From: Ilumatobacteraceae bacterium
GTDB taxonomy: Bacteria; Actinomycetota; Acidimicrobiia; Acidimicrobiales; Ilumatobacteraceae
Direction: 5' to 3'
NCBI GenBank assembly: GCA_023263695.1
Contig: JALQUZ010000012.1
Coordinates: forward strand, 242-34,117
DNA length: 33,876 nt
Shown here: positions 20,957 through 28,595 of the stretch, piece by piece
Layout: the number at the start of each line of letters is the position of its first letter
Numbering within the stretch: position 1 is the stretch's first letter
Program-made: the position numbers and the translations under genes
Notes under the pieces: model-generated
Databases searched by the model: none
Seen by the model: only the letters and a program-made list of their open reading frames with translations
Told to the model about the DNA's origin: nothing

Positions 20957-22822
20957 GTCGCCTATTGGCGCAATAAGGCATCGGCATCCAGCATGTGCTG
21001 TTGGATGAATATGCCCTGTTGGAAACTCGCTACCAAGATCTGTCGATCCTGCAAGTGAATTGTCTTCAGCGTCGGCGCAGCTTGGGCCATTTGGATCGAC
21101 CATCCAACACACTTTTGTACCTTGATCTAAAACCAAATATGCACCGCGACTGTACGCCATGCGAGCAATGTCTGAAACTTGCTGCTCGACACGCTGCATT
21201 TTCATTTCGCGATACACGCTACGAATGAGGTTTGACATCTCGTCTCTGTCGCCATTGCTTTGCTCGACTGCACGCTGAATTTTTTCACGAAATGGACGAA
21301 TTGTTGATTCATCTATTGTTCGTGAAACAACCTGCATCACTGCGCTGCGAGTAATTCGCTTTCGCAAATCTGCTTTCAGACTCTTCGACAAACTTTGTGC
21401 TCCGGCCATAGCTGCCGAGATCACGTCTTCTGCGAGTGCTTCCACATACATCTGCAAATGTTCATCAGCTGCTGGCAAAACTTTCTCAAGAGCAACACTT
21501 GACTTCTTGCCTTGTAAGTAGGTCAGCATCGAGTTTTCTTCGTCTGCCAAAACGCGCTTCATTTTTCGCGCGAGGAGCACCAAAATTGGCTCTAGTGCCG
21601 CATCCCGATGGTCAAAAACACCTTGATCCACCTTCGGAACTACAACTTTTGGCTTAGCCGTTCGGGCAACCTCAGCAGTATTAGTTTGCTTGAGTCGAGC
21701 AAACAGGTCATCAACTGATTTCTTCTGCGACGTTAATGCTGCTGGTTGCTTCTTTACTTCTGTAACTTCTACAACCTCTTCTGCTTCTAGAGGAGACTCA
21801 ACAACTTCAACGACTACCTGTTGAGCCTCGGCTTCTTTGCGTTTTTTGCCAAACAGCTGCACGACTTCAGCAATGTGTTCTTGTGCTGGTGGTTCAGACG
21901 AAGGGTGTTCAGACATTCCTGCAGGTGCCTCATGCATCTCGACCACAGTGGTGTCTGGTGTTTCTTCAACAAGTTCTTCGACTTCAATTTCCTCGGCAGC
22001 TTCAACGACTTCAACTGTGGTTGAGTCGATCGACTCCGCGATTACACCAACTACTTCTTCAATTTCAATCAATTCGGATGACTGTGGAATTGCGTCTGGA
22101 TCTTTGGTGTGATCAAAAAAGATCGGTGCAGTTGCATCTACTGGCGTGTTCAACCCACTAATTCGCGCAACTTCTTCAGACAGTTCGTCAAACTCTGTTA
22201 AATCGCCTACGACATCGTTTGCGGCAAGTCGAGCCCGATCAAATGCCGCGACCAAACGATCGCGATCATGAATGAGATGTTCAATTTGTTCGCGCGCCAA
22301 TTCACGCCGTCGCGCCAATTCACTCAACACTTTTTCGCGATATTCGCGTGCTTCATTGACCATTTCGCGGCCTTGTTGCTTTGCGAGTTCGATTTCTGCT
22401 TCAACATCTGCAACTGCATCATTTCGCTGACGCGCCGATTCAATTTCAGCCTCTTGACGAATGCGTGCGGCGTCTGAACTTGCTTCGCGCACCAGGCGTT
22501 CCGCTGTTTCGGCTGCTCGCGCAATCTGCTGTTTCGCGGCTTCACGCGCAGATGTAAGTACCCGCGCAGTTTCTTCTCCAAGAAGTGCAGTCACCATCTC
22601 TTCGTCTAATGCACCGGGAGCTGAAAGTCCACGAGTTTGCATTGCGCGAAGTTCACTTTCTAAAAAGCGTTCGCGCTCCTGCAACCGTGCAAGCTCTGCG
22701 GAAACGCCACGAAGCAGGTCTCGAACTTCTTCCTGTTCAAACCCACGCCTAACTACGCTGAATTGCGCAGACCCAACAGCCGCCGGTGACGACGGGTCGG
22801 GGCGTGAAAATGAAATTGCCAT
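20954..22822 (-). CDS. DivIVA-domain protein with C-terminal phage gpF-like Cys/His motif
   Basis: A 622-residue protein of mixed origin. Residues about 18-75 (FSVVRRGFEQEEVRDLLRGV, then helix) resemble the DivIVA/Wag31 N-terminal domain that binds curved membrane at poles and septa. A long charged helix (about 75-210), a very acidic low-complexity linker (about 235-335, rich in Glu, Val and Thr) and a helical region (about 385-560) follow. The C-terminus has Cys572 in VCWMVDPNG, Cys582, then a His-rich stretch and HAGCRC with His610, Cys613 and Cys615, the arrangement seen in phage Mu gpF/SPP1 gp7-type head morphogenesis proteins. A role at the cell pole or septum is inference. ATG 22822 is supported by TACTGT seven bases upstream. 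Confidence 0.85.
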   Translation of the reverse strand: MAISFSRPDPSSPAAVGSAQFSVVRRGFEQEEVRDLLRGVSAELARLQERERFLESELRAMQTRGLSAPGALDEEMVTALLGEETARVLTSAREAAKQQIARAAETAERLVREASSDAARIRQEAEIESARQRNDAVADVEAEIELAKQQGREMVNEAREYREKVLSELARRRELAREQIEHLIHDRDRLVAAFDRARLAANDVVGDLTEFDELSEEVARISGLNTPVDATAPIFFDHTKDPDAIPQSSELIEIEEVVGVIAESIDSTTVEVVEAAEEIEVEELVEETPDTTVVEMHEAPAGMSEHPSSEPPAQEHIAEVVQLFGKKRKEAEAQQVVVEVVESPLEAEEVVEVTEVKKQPAALTSQKKSVDDLFARLKQTNTAEVARTAKPKVVVPKVDQGVFDHRDAALEPILVLLARKMKRVLADEENSMLTYLQGKKSSVALEKVLPAADEHLQMYVEALAEDVISAAMAGAQSLSKSLKADLRKRITRSAVMQVVSRTIDESTIRPFREKIQRAVEQSNGDRDEMSNLIRSVYREMKMQRVEQQVSDIARMAYSRGAYLVLDQGTKVCWMVDPNGPSCADAEDNSLAGSTDLGSEFPTGHIHPTAHAGCRCLIAPIGD

Positions 22823-22829
22823 GCAAACA

Positions 22830-22835
22830 ACAGTA
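22830..22835 (-). promoter_or_regulatory. Putative -10 element of leaderless DivIVA-like transcript
   Basis: TACTGT, a seven-base gap (TGTTTGC), then ATG 22822. It lies in the short gap after the PDZ-Lon stop codon. Confidence 0.55.
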
Positions 22836-22843
22836 CGCCCCGC

Positions 22844-24013
22844 CTAGAGCGAGATTGTGGCATTCGTAAGTCCACTGCCACCAAGGGACTCAAGAAGAGT
22901 TAATGCCTCTTCAAGATTTGCCACAGTAACGAGTTTTATTGAAGACCCAAGTACTGCTCGAGCAGCGGCTAATTCCTCTGGCGACTGAGATTTAGGAACG
23001 ATAAACAACTTTGCACCTGCGGCTTTAACCGCCACTGCTTTTTGCGGTAAGGCGCCGATTGCGCCAACCGTTTCATCTTCATTTATCGTCCCAGTAGCCG
23101 CAACTTTCACCCCTCCAAACAAGTCACCAGGCGTCATTTCATCAAGCAAAGCAAGGGTAAAAGCGAGTCCTGCAGATGGTCCGCCAATACGGTCAGTGTC
23201 AATAGAGACTTCAAACGGAAGGACCACCGTTCGTGTGTCGGCTGGAATGAACCCGATGATCGTTCGACCTGGCTCATCGGGGCTTTCAATCAATTGAATC
23301 TTTCGGTCCTCTGGTTCAGTGGCCATGTGCGGGATAACGCTGATGGTCACGATGTCACCAGGTTCATGCCCTTCCATCAAAGGAGCCAGTTCAGCCAGTG
23401 TCGGAATGGATTTACCTTCAAAAGCAACCAGAGTGTCTCCGGGCTGCAACTGCTTGCATGCGCTGAGTGTTACCGGCAGATCCAAACACACCACCTCTTC
23501 AACGATCACACTTCCAAGCTCAAATGAAGCATCGAGCCCCAGCTTGGTAAATGCCACATACTCAGCAATCTGTTTCGCCGTGGTCATCGACTGAAAGCCA
23601 AGCTGCTGCTGAGTTCCAGGTGAGCTTTTTCCAAACCTTTCCTCAAACGATTGAACATCTACGTCCGAATCAATCGAGCCAACAAAAGTTTCAAGAGCTG
23701 AAAGTTGCCCGCCGAACGCGGTGACAAAGAGAACCGAATTTTCTGATGGGTAGCGAGTTACATGCGCAAGCGCTTCCTTGGTGAATTCAAGCCTGTTTGC
23801 CACTGGTTCGGCCGAACCTGGCGCCACTTCCCAGAAACGAACTTGAACACTTGCCGCGACAACAATGCCAATAAGCGCCAACCAGGCGCAGGTCAGCAAT
23901 GGCAATGCCCACCACAATTTGCGCAGTTCTGCTCTATCTACTGGTGTTGGAACAAGGGTCGGTGGTGGTAGCGGTACGCTATTTGGCATCGTGACGTCGT
24001 TGTTTTCGCTCAT
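22844..24013 (-). CDS. Membrane-anchored PDZ-Lon protease (YlbL type)
   Basis: A 389-residue protease made of one N-terminal membrane helix (LWWALPLLTCAWLALIGIVVAAS, about residues 25-50), an extracytoplasmic PDZ domain (about 180-250) and a Lon-type proteolytic domain without an ATPase. The catalytic dyad is Ser280 in GGPSAGLA and Lys325 in ALPQKAVAVKAAG; their spacing of 45 is close to the 43 in E. coli Lon. It probably degrades proteins at the outer membrane face. I choose ATG 24013, with AGGT seven bases upstream; an in-frame GTG at 24037 would add eight residues. It is divergent from the surface-sugar operon, with only 31 bases between the two starts. Confidence 0.92.
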   Translation of the reverse strand: MSENNDVTMPNSVPLPPPTLVPTPVDRAELRKLWWALPLLTCAWLALIGIVVAASVQVRFWEVAPGSAEPVANRLEFTKEALAHVTRYPSENSVLFVTAFGGQLSALETFVGSIDSDVDVQSFEERFGKSSPGTQQQLGFQSMTTAKQIAEYVAFTKLGLDASFELGSVIVEEVVCLDLPVTLSACKQLQPGDTLVAFEGKSIPTLAELAPLMEGHEPGDIVTISVIPHMATEPEDRKIQLIESPDEPGRTIIGFIPADTRTVVLPFEVSIDTDRIGGPSAGLAFTLALLDEMTPGDLFGGVKVAATGTINEDETVGAIGALPQKAVAVKAAGAKLFIVPKSQSPEELAAARAVLGSSIKLVTVANLEEALTLLESLGGSGLTNATISL

Positions 24014-24022
24014 CGATTTACC

Positions 24023-24028
24023 TATTTT
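24023..24028 (+). promoter_or_regulatory. Possible -10 element for the surface-sugar operon
   Basis: TATTTT fits TANNNT and would start transcription near 24035, about ten bases before GTG 24045. Weak, because TANNNT is common in AT-rich sequence and no -35 is clear. Confidence 0.3.
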
Positions 24029-24044
24029 CGCTTCCACATTCGGT

Positions 24045-24314
24045 GTGACGGTTAGGGCTTTGCTTGCCTGTGCTCTGGCAATTGGCGCCCTCGTCGTTCT
24101 CAGTGGCTCTAAGCCTGCCAGACAGGGCCGCCCAAATGTTGTTCAGGTGCAAACAAAGACAACTCCTCTATATACAGAGCCGTCAGAGAAGCAGCGAAAG
24201 ACCAGCGCCATTGGGCTTCTTGGTGGAAGTGTTCTGGCGGGAGCTTTGAGCGCAATTGTCATATCCGTCGTACTTGCCTACCTCGTCACCACACTGACGA
24301 GCTTGCTGAAATGA
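24045..24314 (+). CDS. Small two-helix membrane protein
   Basis: I do not recognise this family. The 89 residues contain two hydrophobic helices, about residues 4-21 (RALLACALAIGALVVLSG) and about 56-85 (IGLLGGSVLAGALSAIVISV), joined by a polar loop of about 35 residues. The frame is open further upstream, but that part overlaps the PDZ-Lon gene antisense, so I place the start at GTG 24045, the first start past the divergent gene. Its stop overlaps the ATG of the next gene by four bases (ATGA), good evidence that it is real and the first gene of the nonulosonate operon. A membrane accessory to glycan export or a Lon-associated factor are equally possible. Confidence 0.62.
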   Translation: MTVRALLACALAIGALVVLSGSKPARQGRPNVVQVQTKTTPLYTEPSEKQRKTSAIGLLGGSVLAGALSAIVISVVLAYLVTTLTSLLK

Positions 24315-25477
24315 GCTTTGTGAACGAATCAGCAATAGCAATCATCCCCGCCCGCGGCGGTTCAAAAGGAATTCTAAATAAGAACCTTCAGACCGTGGGT
24401 GGAGTTTCGCTATTAGCTCGAACAATTTCTTCTTGCCTGCAATCTAAGTCGATCTCCGCTGTCTACGTATCTACCGATAGCGATGAAATTGCTGCAGTTG
24501 CATTAGCTTGTGGCGCACAAGTAGTTCGACGGCCAGCAGAGATCTCTGGTGATTCCGCATCAAGTGAAACGGCTTTACTGCACGCACTTGTTGAAATCGA
24601 GAAGCAAAATTCGCTTGCAAAGAACTTGCTGTTTGCTCAATGTACTTCTCCATTTATTTCATACACAGATATTGACGGCATTCTTGAATTGCTCAAGGAT
24701 CACGATTCTGCGCTCACCGTTACCCACAACCATGCATTCATTTGGCGGAGGGACCACACAGGAAACGCCATTGGGATAAATCATGATTCATCGATTCGTC
24801 TTCCTCGTCAACAACTGGAACCTGAATACAAAGAAACTGGCGCTTTGTATGCCATGAACATTGAACAGTTTCGAAATAACGGTCATCGGTTTTTTGGACG
24901 GATTGGAATGTACGAAGTTCCAACAGATCGATCAATGGAAATTGATGAACCCGCGGACCTTCGACTCGCCAACACGCTTGAAACACAAGAAAAGAGTTTG
25001 CCAAGCACTGAGTTGCTGCAGGCAATTAAAGCCATCGTCTTTGATTTTGATGGAGTCATGACCGATGATCAGGTATACATCACAGAATCCGGCGAAGAGA
25101 TGGTGATGGCTAGTCGATCTGACGGAATGGGTATTTCCGCATTAAAGAATGCTGGTCTTAAGTTGCTCATTCTTTCAAAAGAGCGAAATCCGGTTGTTGC
25201 AAAGCGAGCAGAGAAGTTACAGATTGAAGTGATCCAGGCGTGCGATAACAAATTAGATGCTCTTACAGAATGGTTATCAAAAAATCAATTACCGCTTTCA
25301 CAATGTGCATACGTTGGTAATGACATTAATGACATTCAATGCATGCAGGCTGTAAGACTTGCAATTGCGCCAATTGACGCTCACCCACTTGCAGCACAAG
25401 CAGCACACTGGAGACTTACACGTGCTGGCGGAAAAGGCGCGATTCGCGAGCTTTCCGATGCAATCACCAATCGCTAG
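24311..25477 (+). CDS. neuA: CMP-nonulosonate (sialic acid-type) cytidylyltransferase fused to KdsC-type HAD phosphatase
   Basis: A 388-residue two-domain enzyme. Residues about 8-230 form an acylneuraminate cytidylyltransferase, with the nucleotide signature IIPARGGSKGILNKNL at 11-26 and SETALLHAL near 92; it would make the CMP-activated sugar. Residues about 240-388 form a KdsC-like phosphatase with the HAD nucleophile pair in FDFDGVMTDD (Asp245, Asp247), a Lys in LSKERNP and GNDINDIQ as the magnesium-binding motif. Vertebrate CMP-sialate synthetase has the same domain order, and the phosphatase could remove a 9-phosphate. Which nonulosonic acid is used is not shown; it could be pseudaminic, legionaminic or KDN-like. 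Translation is coupled to the small membrane protein upstream. Confidence 0.92.
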   Translation: MSFVNESAIAIIPARGGSKGILNKNLQTVGGVSLLARTISSCLQSKSISAVYVSTDSDEIAAVALACGAQVVRRPAEISGDSASSETALLHALVEIEKQNSLAKNLLFAQCTSPFISYTDIDGILELLKDHDSALTVTHNHAFIWRRDHTGNAIGINHDSSIRLPRQQLEPEYKETGALYAMNIEQFRNNGHRFFGRIGMYEVPTDRSMEIDEPADLRLANTLETQEKSLPSTELLQAIKAIVFDFDGVMTDDQVYITESGEEMVMASRSDGMGISALKNAGLKLLILSKERNPVVAKRAEKLQIEVIQACDNKLDALTEWLSKNQLPLSQCAYVGNDINDIQCMQAVRLAIAPIDAHPLAAQAAHWRLTRAGGKGAIRELSDAITNR

Positions 25478-25491
25478 TTGCTCTATTGCAT

Positions 25492-25497
25492 TAGGGT
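25492..25497 (+). promoter_or_regulatory. Putative internal leaderless promoter -10 before the NeuB-type gene
   Basis: TAGGGT, six bases (ATTTAC), then ATG 25504, in the 26-base gap after the neuA-type gene. It suggests that the rest of the operon has its own promoter. Confidence 0.55.
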
Positions 25498-25503
25498 ATT
25501 TAC

Positions 25504-26379
25504 ATGACAAATAAAGTCTCTGTCGGCAAAAAGTTCATTGGCGAAGGTGAGCCTGTTTATATCATTGCGGAAATCGGGATCAACCATAACGGGGATATCA
25601 AAATTGCAAAGCAATTGATGGACGTAGCGGTTGAAACTGGTTGTGACGCTGTGAAATATCAAAAGCGAACTCCAGAAATTTGTGTTCCAGAAGAGCAGAA
25701 AAGCATTCCACGTGAAACCCCGTGGGGCACCATGACATATTTTGACTATAAGAAGCGCATTGAATTTGAACAAAACGAATTCGAGCAAATTGATGCGTAT
25801 GCAAAGAAGATTGGAATCGACTGGTTTGCATCGCCGTGGGATGTTCCATCAGTTGACTTTCTTGAAGGATTTGGCGTCCCGTGCCAAAAGATTGCATCAG
25901 CTTGCCTCACTGATTCAGAGCTACTTTCTTCGATCAATAAGACCAAGACCACAACAATTCTGTCGACTGGAATGTCGTCAATAGATGAAATAGACAAAGC
26001 GGTTTCACTGCTCAATAATGTCCCACTTGCAATCGCACAGGCTACTTCTACCTATCCGGCTGAAGCATCTGAATTGAATCTTCGCACAATTCAGACATTC
26101 GCCGAAAAATACAAAGTGCCAGTTGGGTATTCGGGTCACGAGCGTGGATTGCAAGTGACCGTCGCAGCAGTTGCACTAGGTGCAACGTTTATCGAACGAC
26201 ACATCACTCTTGACCGCAGTATGTGGGGCACTGACCACTCAGCAAGCCTTGAGCCAGAAGGGCTAAAGAAATTGGTTCGTGATATTCGAATCATTGAACT
26301 TGCACTTGGTGATGGAAAAAAGAAGGTCTACGACAGCGAGATTCCAATTCGAGCAAAGCTTCGTCGAGTCCTTTCGTAA
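25504..26379 (+). CDS. neuB: NeuB/PseI-family nonulosonate synthase without SAF domain
   Basis: Condenses phosphoenolpyruvate with a six-carbon amino sugar to a nine-carbon nonulosonic acid. TIM-barrel signatures are present: IAEIGINHNGD near residue 20, AVKYQK near 57, DWFASPWD near 104, YSGHERG near 204 and ERHITLDRSMWGTDH near 225. The chain stops at 291 residues, right after the barrel, whereas NeuB and PseI are usually about 335-350 with a C-terminal SAF (antifreeze-like) domain that supplies a substrate-binding Arg to the partner subunit. The expected QHCVSSYP motif reads QATSTYP. The substrate is therefore uncertain. The gene may have its own leaderless promoter; seven bases separate it from the next gene. 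Confidence 0.92.
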   Translation: MTNKVSVGKKFIGEGEPVYIIAEIGINHNGDIKIAKQLMDVAVETGCDAVKYQKRTPEICVPEEQKSIPRETPWGTMTYFDYKKRIEFEQNEFEQIDAYAKKIGIDWFASPWDVPSVDFLEGFGVPCQKIASACLTDSELLSSINKTKTTTILSTGMSSIDEIDKAVSLLNNVPLAIAQATSTYPAEASELNLRTIQTFAEKYKVPVGYSGHERGLQVTVAAVALGATFIERHITLDRSMWGTDHSASLEPEGLKKLVRDIRIIELALGDGKKKVYDSEIPIRAKLRRVLS

Positions 26380-26385
26380 AGAGGC

Positions 26386-27600
26386 ATGATTTCAAAAATC
26401 CGCCGCGTATATCGAGTTATTCGAAATACACATATTTCATTTCGATTGTTGCGCCAATCACCTGTCGTTCAAATTCATCGTGACGGGATAGAAATACTTA
26501 CTCGCTACGTCGACCGTTCATCTATTTCGATTGTTGACCCGTCTGAACTCAACTTCTGGGTACTTTTCCGATGCTTACTTACGGCAAAGTTCCAGATGAA
26601 GAGCTACATGGCCGCGGTGATAAAGACCCAGCAGCCTCGTGTCGTCATCACATTTATTGATAACGATCCCACCTTCTACCTTCTTAAATCTCTTAATGCC
26701 TCGCCTGTTTACATTGCTGTCCAAAACGGACTACGGCACAATTATGCACATGCGTATCGGAGTGGTTTTGTGGATCACCTCGCTAATGCAGGAGGGAAGG
26801 ATCAGCTTGTAGCTGACCTCATATGTACTTTTGGTAAGGGTTCATCATTGTTTTTTGAAAACCATATTCACGCAAAAACCCTTGTCACGGGAAACCTAAA
26901 AAACAATTTGCTGGACTTGGACGAACCCAAAAGACCAGATTTTGACATCGTATTTATGTCCCAACATGCGCCATTTGACATTACAAATAGCGAAGAAACT
27001 ATCTACCTAAATAATTCCTCGGTATCAATACATAAGTTTTATGAAATAGAGGGCACGGTGGCAAAATTCCTTGCGCAATTCTGCACGGATCATTCGCTAC
27101 GGTTTGCGGTTTCGGGTAAACGAGGAGTTGAGGATGTTTTTGAACAGGAATTCTTTTCTAAAGCAATTGACAACCTGCCTTTCATTTTCTTACCTCGCAT
27201 CAGTGGGCATTCGAGCTATGTAAATGCATTCAACGCAAAACTTGTCGTAGTAATTGACAGCACCATCGGATACGAGCTGCTATCCAGAGGAAGAAAAGTT
27301 GCGTTTTTTTCTGCTCGAAGAATTGGAGAGTCAAGGGTGGTCGGCGAAGACAGAGACACCTGCTTCGGCTACCCGAATGTTTATCCCGATAATGGGGTCT
27401 TCTGGACCAACTACGCAGAGACCGCTGAGTACTCAAGAATCCTCAATTCATTATTGGGTATGACCGATGCAGAATGGGCACATCAAATTCAGCCATACAC
27501 TGAAGATTTGATGGTTTATCAGCCAGGGAATTCTGCATTCATTCAGATGCTTCAAAATGAGGGCATCCCATTAAAGAACGAGGGGTCACAACGTGCTTAG
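26386..27600 (+). CDS. Putative surface-carbohydrate biosynthesis transferase
   Basis: A 404-residue protein without signal peptide or membrane helices. ITFIDNDPTFYLLKS near residue 88 followed by VYIAVQNGLRHNY near 111, TFGKGSS and LVTGNLKNN resemble a family annotated as surface carbohydrate biosynthesis proteins, related in pattern to GT-B folds such as CDP-glycerol glycerophosphotransferases. VVIDSTIGYELLSRGRKV near 287 would be the nucleotide-binding half. I infer that it transfers or modifies the nonulosonate glycan; donor and acceptor are unknown. By eye it is more AT-rich than its neighbours, which could reflect transfer. The stop overlaps the next gene by eight bases. The start has AAAGAGG too close (one base) to be a good ribosome-binding site. 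Confidence 0.72.
   Translation: MISKIRRVYRVIRNTHISFRLLRQSPVVQIHRDGIEILTRYVDRSSISIVDPSELNFWVLFRCLLTAKFQMKSYMAAVIKTQQPRVVITFIDNDPTFYLLKSLNASPVYIAVQNGLRHNYAHAYRSGFVDHLANAGGKDQLVADLICTFGKGSSLFFENHIHAKTLVTGNLKNNLLDLDEPKRPDFDIVFMSQHAPFDITNSEETIYLNNSSVSIHKFYEIEGTVAKFLAQFCTDHSLRFAVSGKRGVEDVFEQEFFSKAIDNLPFIFLPRISGHSSYVNAFNAKLVVVIDSTIGYELLSRGRKVAFFSARRIGESRVVGEDRDTCFGYPNVYPDNGVFWTNYAETAEYSRILNSLLGMTDAEWAHQIQPYTEDLMVYQPGNSAFIQMLQNEGIPLKNEGSQRA
27580..27585 (+). promoter_or_regulatory. Shine-Dalgarno for pseB
   Basis: GAGGGG seven bases before GTG 27593. It fixes the pseB start inside the last codons of the preceding gene. Confidence 0.75.
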
Positions 27601-28591
27601 CGGTTCTTCCATACTGATTACCGGCGGCACGGGTTCATTCGGGCACACCTTTGTTCCGATGACGCTCAAAAAGTACAACCCCCGCCGACTCGTCATTTTT
27701 TCTCGTGATGAAATGAAACATTGGGAAATGGCAAAGGATTACGCGAACGATGATCGAGTTCGCTTCTTTGTTGGAGACGTGCGCGACAAAGACAGGTTGT
27801 CGCGAGCTCTAAAGGGAATTGATTACGTCGTTCACGCAGCCGCTACCAAGATTGTTCCAACTGCCGAGTATAACCCGTTTGAATGCGTGAAAACTAATGT
27901 CATTGGCGCAATGAACTTGATTGATGCTTGTATTGATCAAGGTGTAAAACGCGTCGTTGCACTTTCTACTGATAAGGCAAGCAGCCCAATCAATTTGTAT
28001 GGCGCAACAAAGCTCACCTCCGACAAATTATTTGTTGCAGGAAATTCCTATGCAGGAAAAGACGACACTCGTTTTGCGGTAGTGCGTTATGGCAATGTCA
28101 TGGGATCACGTGGTTCAATCATCCCGTTTCTTCTGTCAATTGCTGATAGTCCGTCGGTGCCAATTACTGATGAGCGCATGACACGATTCATGATCACTCT
28201 TGAACAAGGCGTTGAATTGGTTTGGAAGGCCTTTGATGACATGAGCGGCGGCGAAATCTACGTAAAGAAGATTCCTTCAATGAGAATCACTGATGTTGCC
28301 CGTGCAGTCGTTCCAAACGCTAAGCACGATCTTGTGGGTATTCGTCCAGGAGAAAAACTGCATGAACAGATGATCAGCCCAGACGATGCGCCACATACGT
28401 ACTCATACGGTGATTACTTCAAAATCCTTCCAGCTATCCATAACTGGAGCTCAGATGCAGGACGAATCGGCGATGGCGTGCCGGTAGGCGAAGGATTCGA
28501 CTATTCATCTGACAACAATCCCGAGTGGATGTCCGTTGAAGAGCTGCAGAAATGGGTTGCGGCAAACAAGGCAAAAATCGGTTCGTTTTAG
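27593..28591 (+). CDS. pseB: UDP-N-acetylglucosamine 4,6-dehydratase (inverting), PseB type
   Basis: First step of pseudaminic acid-type synthesis: dehydrates UDP-GlcNAc at C4-C6 with inversion at C5. This short-chain dehydrogenase fold starts with the cofactor motif TGGTGSFG (residues 10-17). The catalytic set is Asp127, Lys128 and Tyr136 in STDKASSPINLYGATK, with the same spacing as Asp132, Lys133 and Tyr141 of Helicobacter pylori FlaA1. ERMTRFMIT and GIRPGEKLHEQMIS are characteristic of PseB. Length (332) is normal, and it lacks the membrane domain of the larger PglF-type retaining enzymes. It is immediately followed by its usual partner, the PseC aminotransferase, four bases downstream. 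Confidence 0.95.
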   Translation: MLSGSSILITGGTGSFGHTFVPMTLKKYNPRRLVIFSRDEMKHWEMAKDYANDDRVRFFVGDVRDKDRLSRALKGIDYVVHAAATKIVPTAEYNPFECVKTNVIGAMNLIDACIDQGVKRVVALSTDKASSPINLYGATKLTSDKLFVAGNSYAGKDDTRFAVVRYGNVMGSRGSIIPFLLSIADSPSVPITDERMTRFMITLEQGVELVWKAFDDMSGGEIYVKKIPSMRITDVARAVVPNAKHDLVGIRPGEKLHEQMISPDDAPHTYSYGDYFKILPAIHNWSSDAGRIGDGVPVGEGFDYSSDNNPEWMSVEELQKWVAANKAKIGSF

Positions 28592-28595
28592 CAAT

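Noticed and set aside
20954-21120. Prophage remnant suggested by the gpF-like motif
   Set aside because: No other phage gene, integrase or attachment repeat is near, and the motif is in frame with a full-length DivIVA-type protein.
23865-24044. Upstream extension of the small membrane protein to 149 residues
   Set aside because: It would be fully antisense to the PDZ-Lon N-terminus and adds low-complexity sequence; GTG 24045 is the first start outside that gene.
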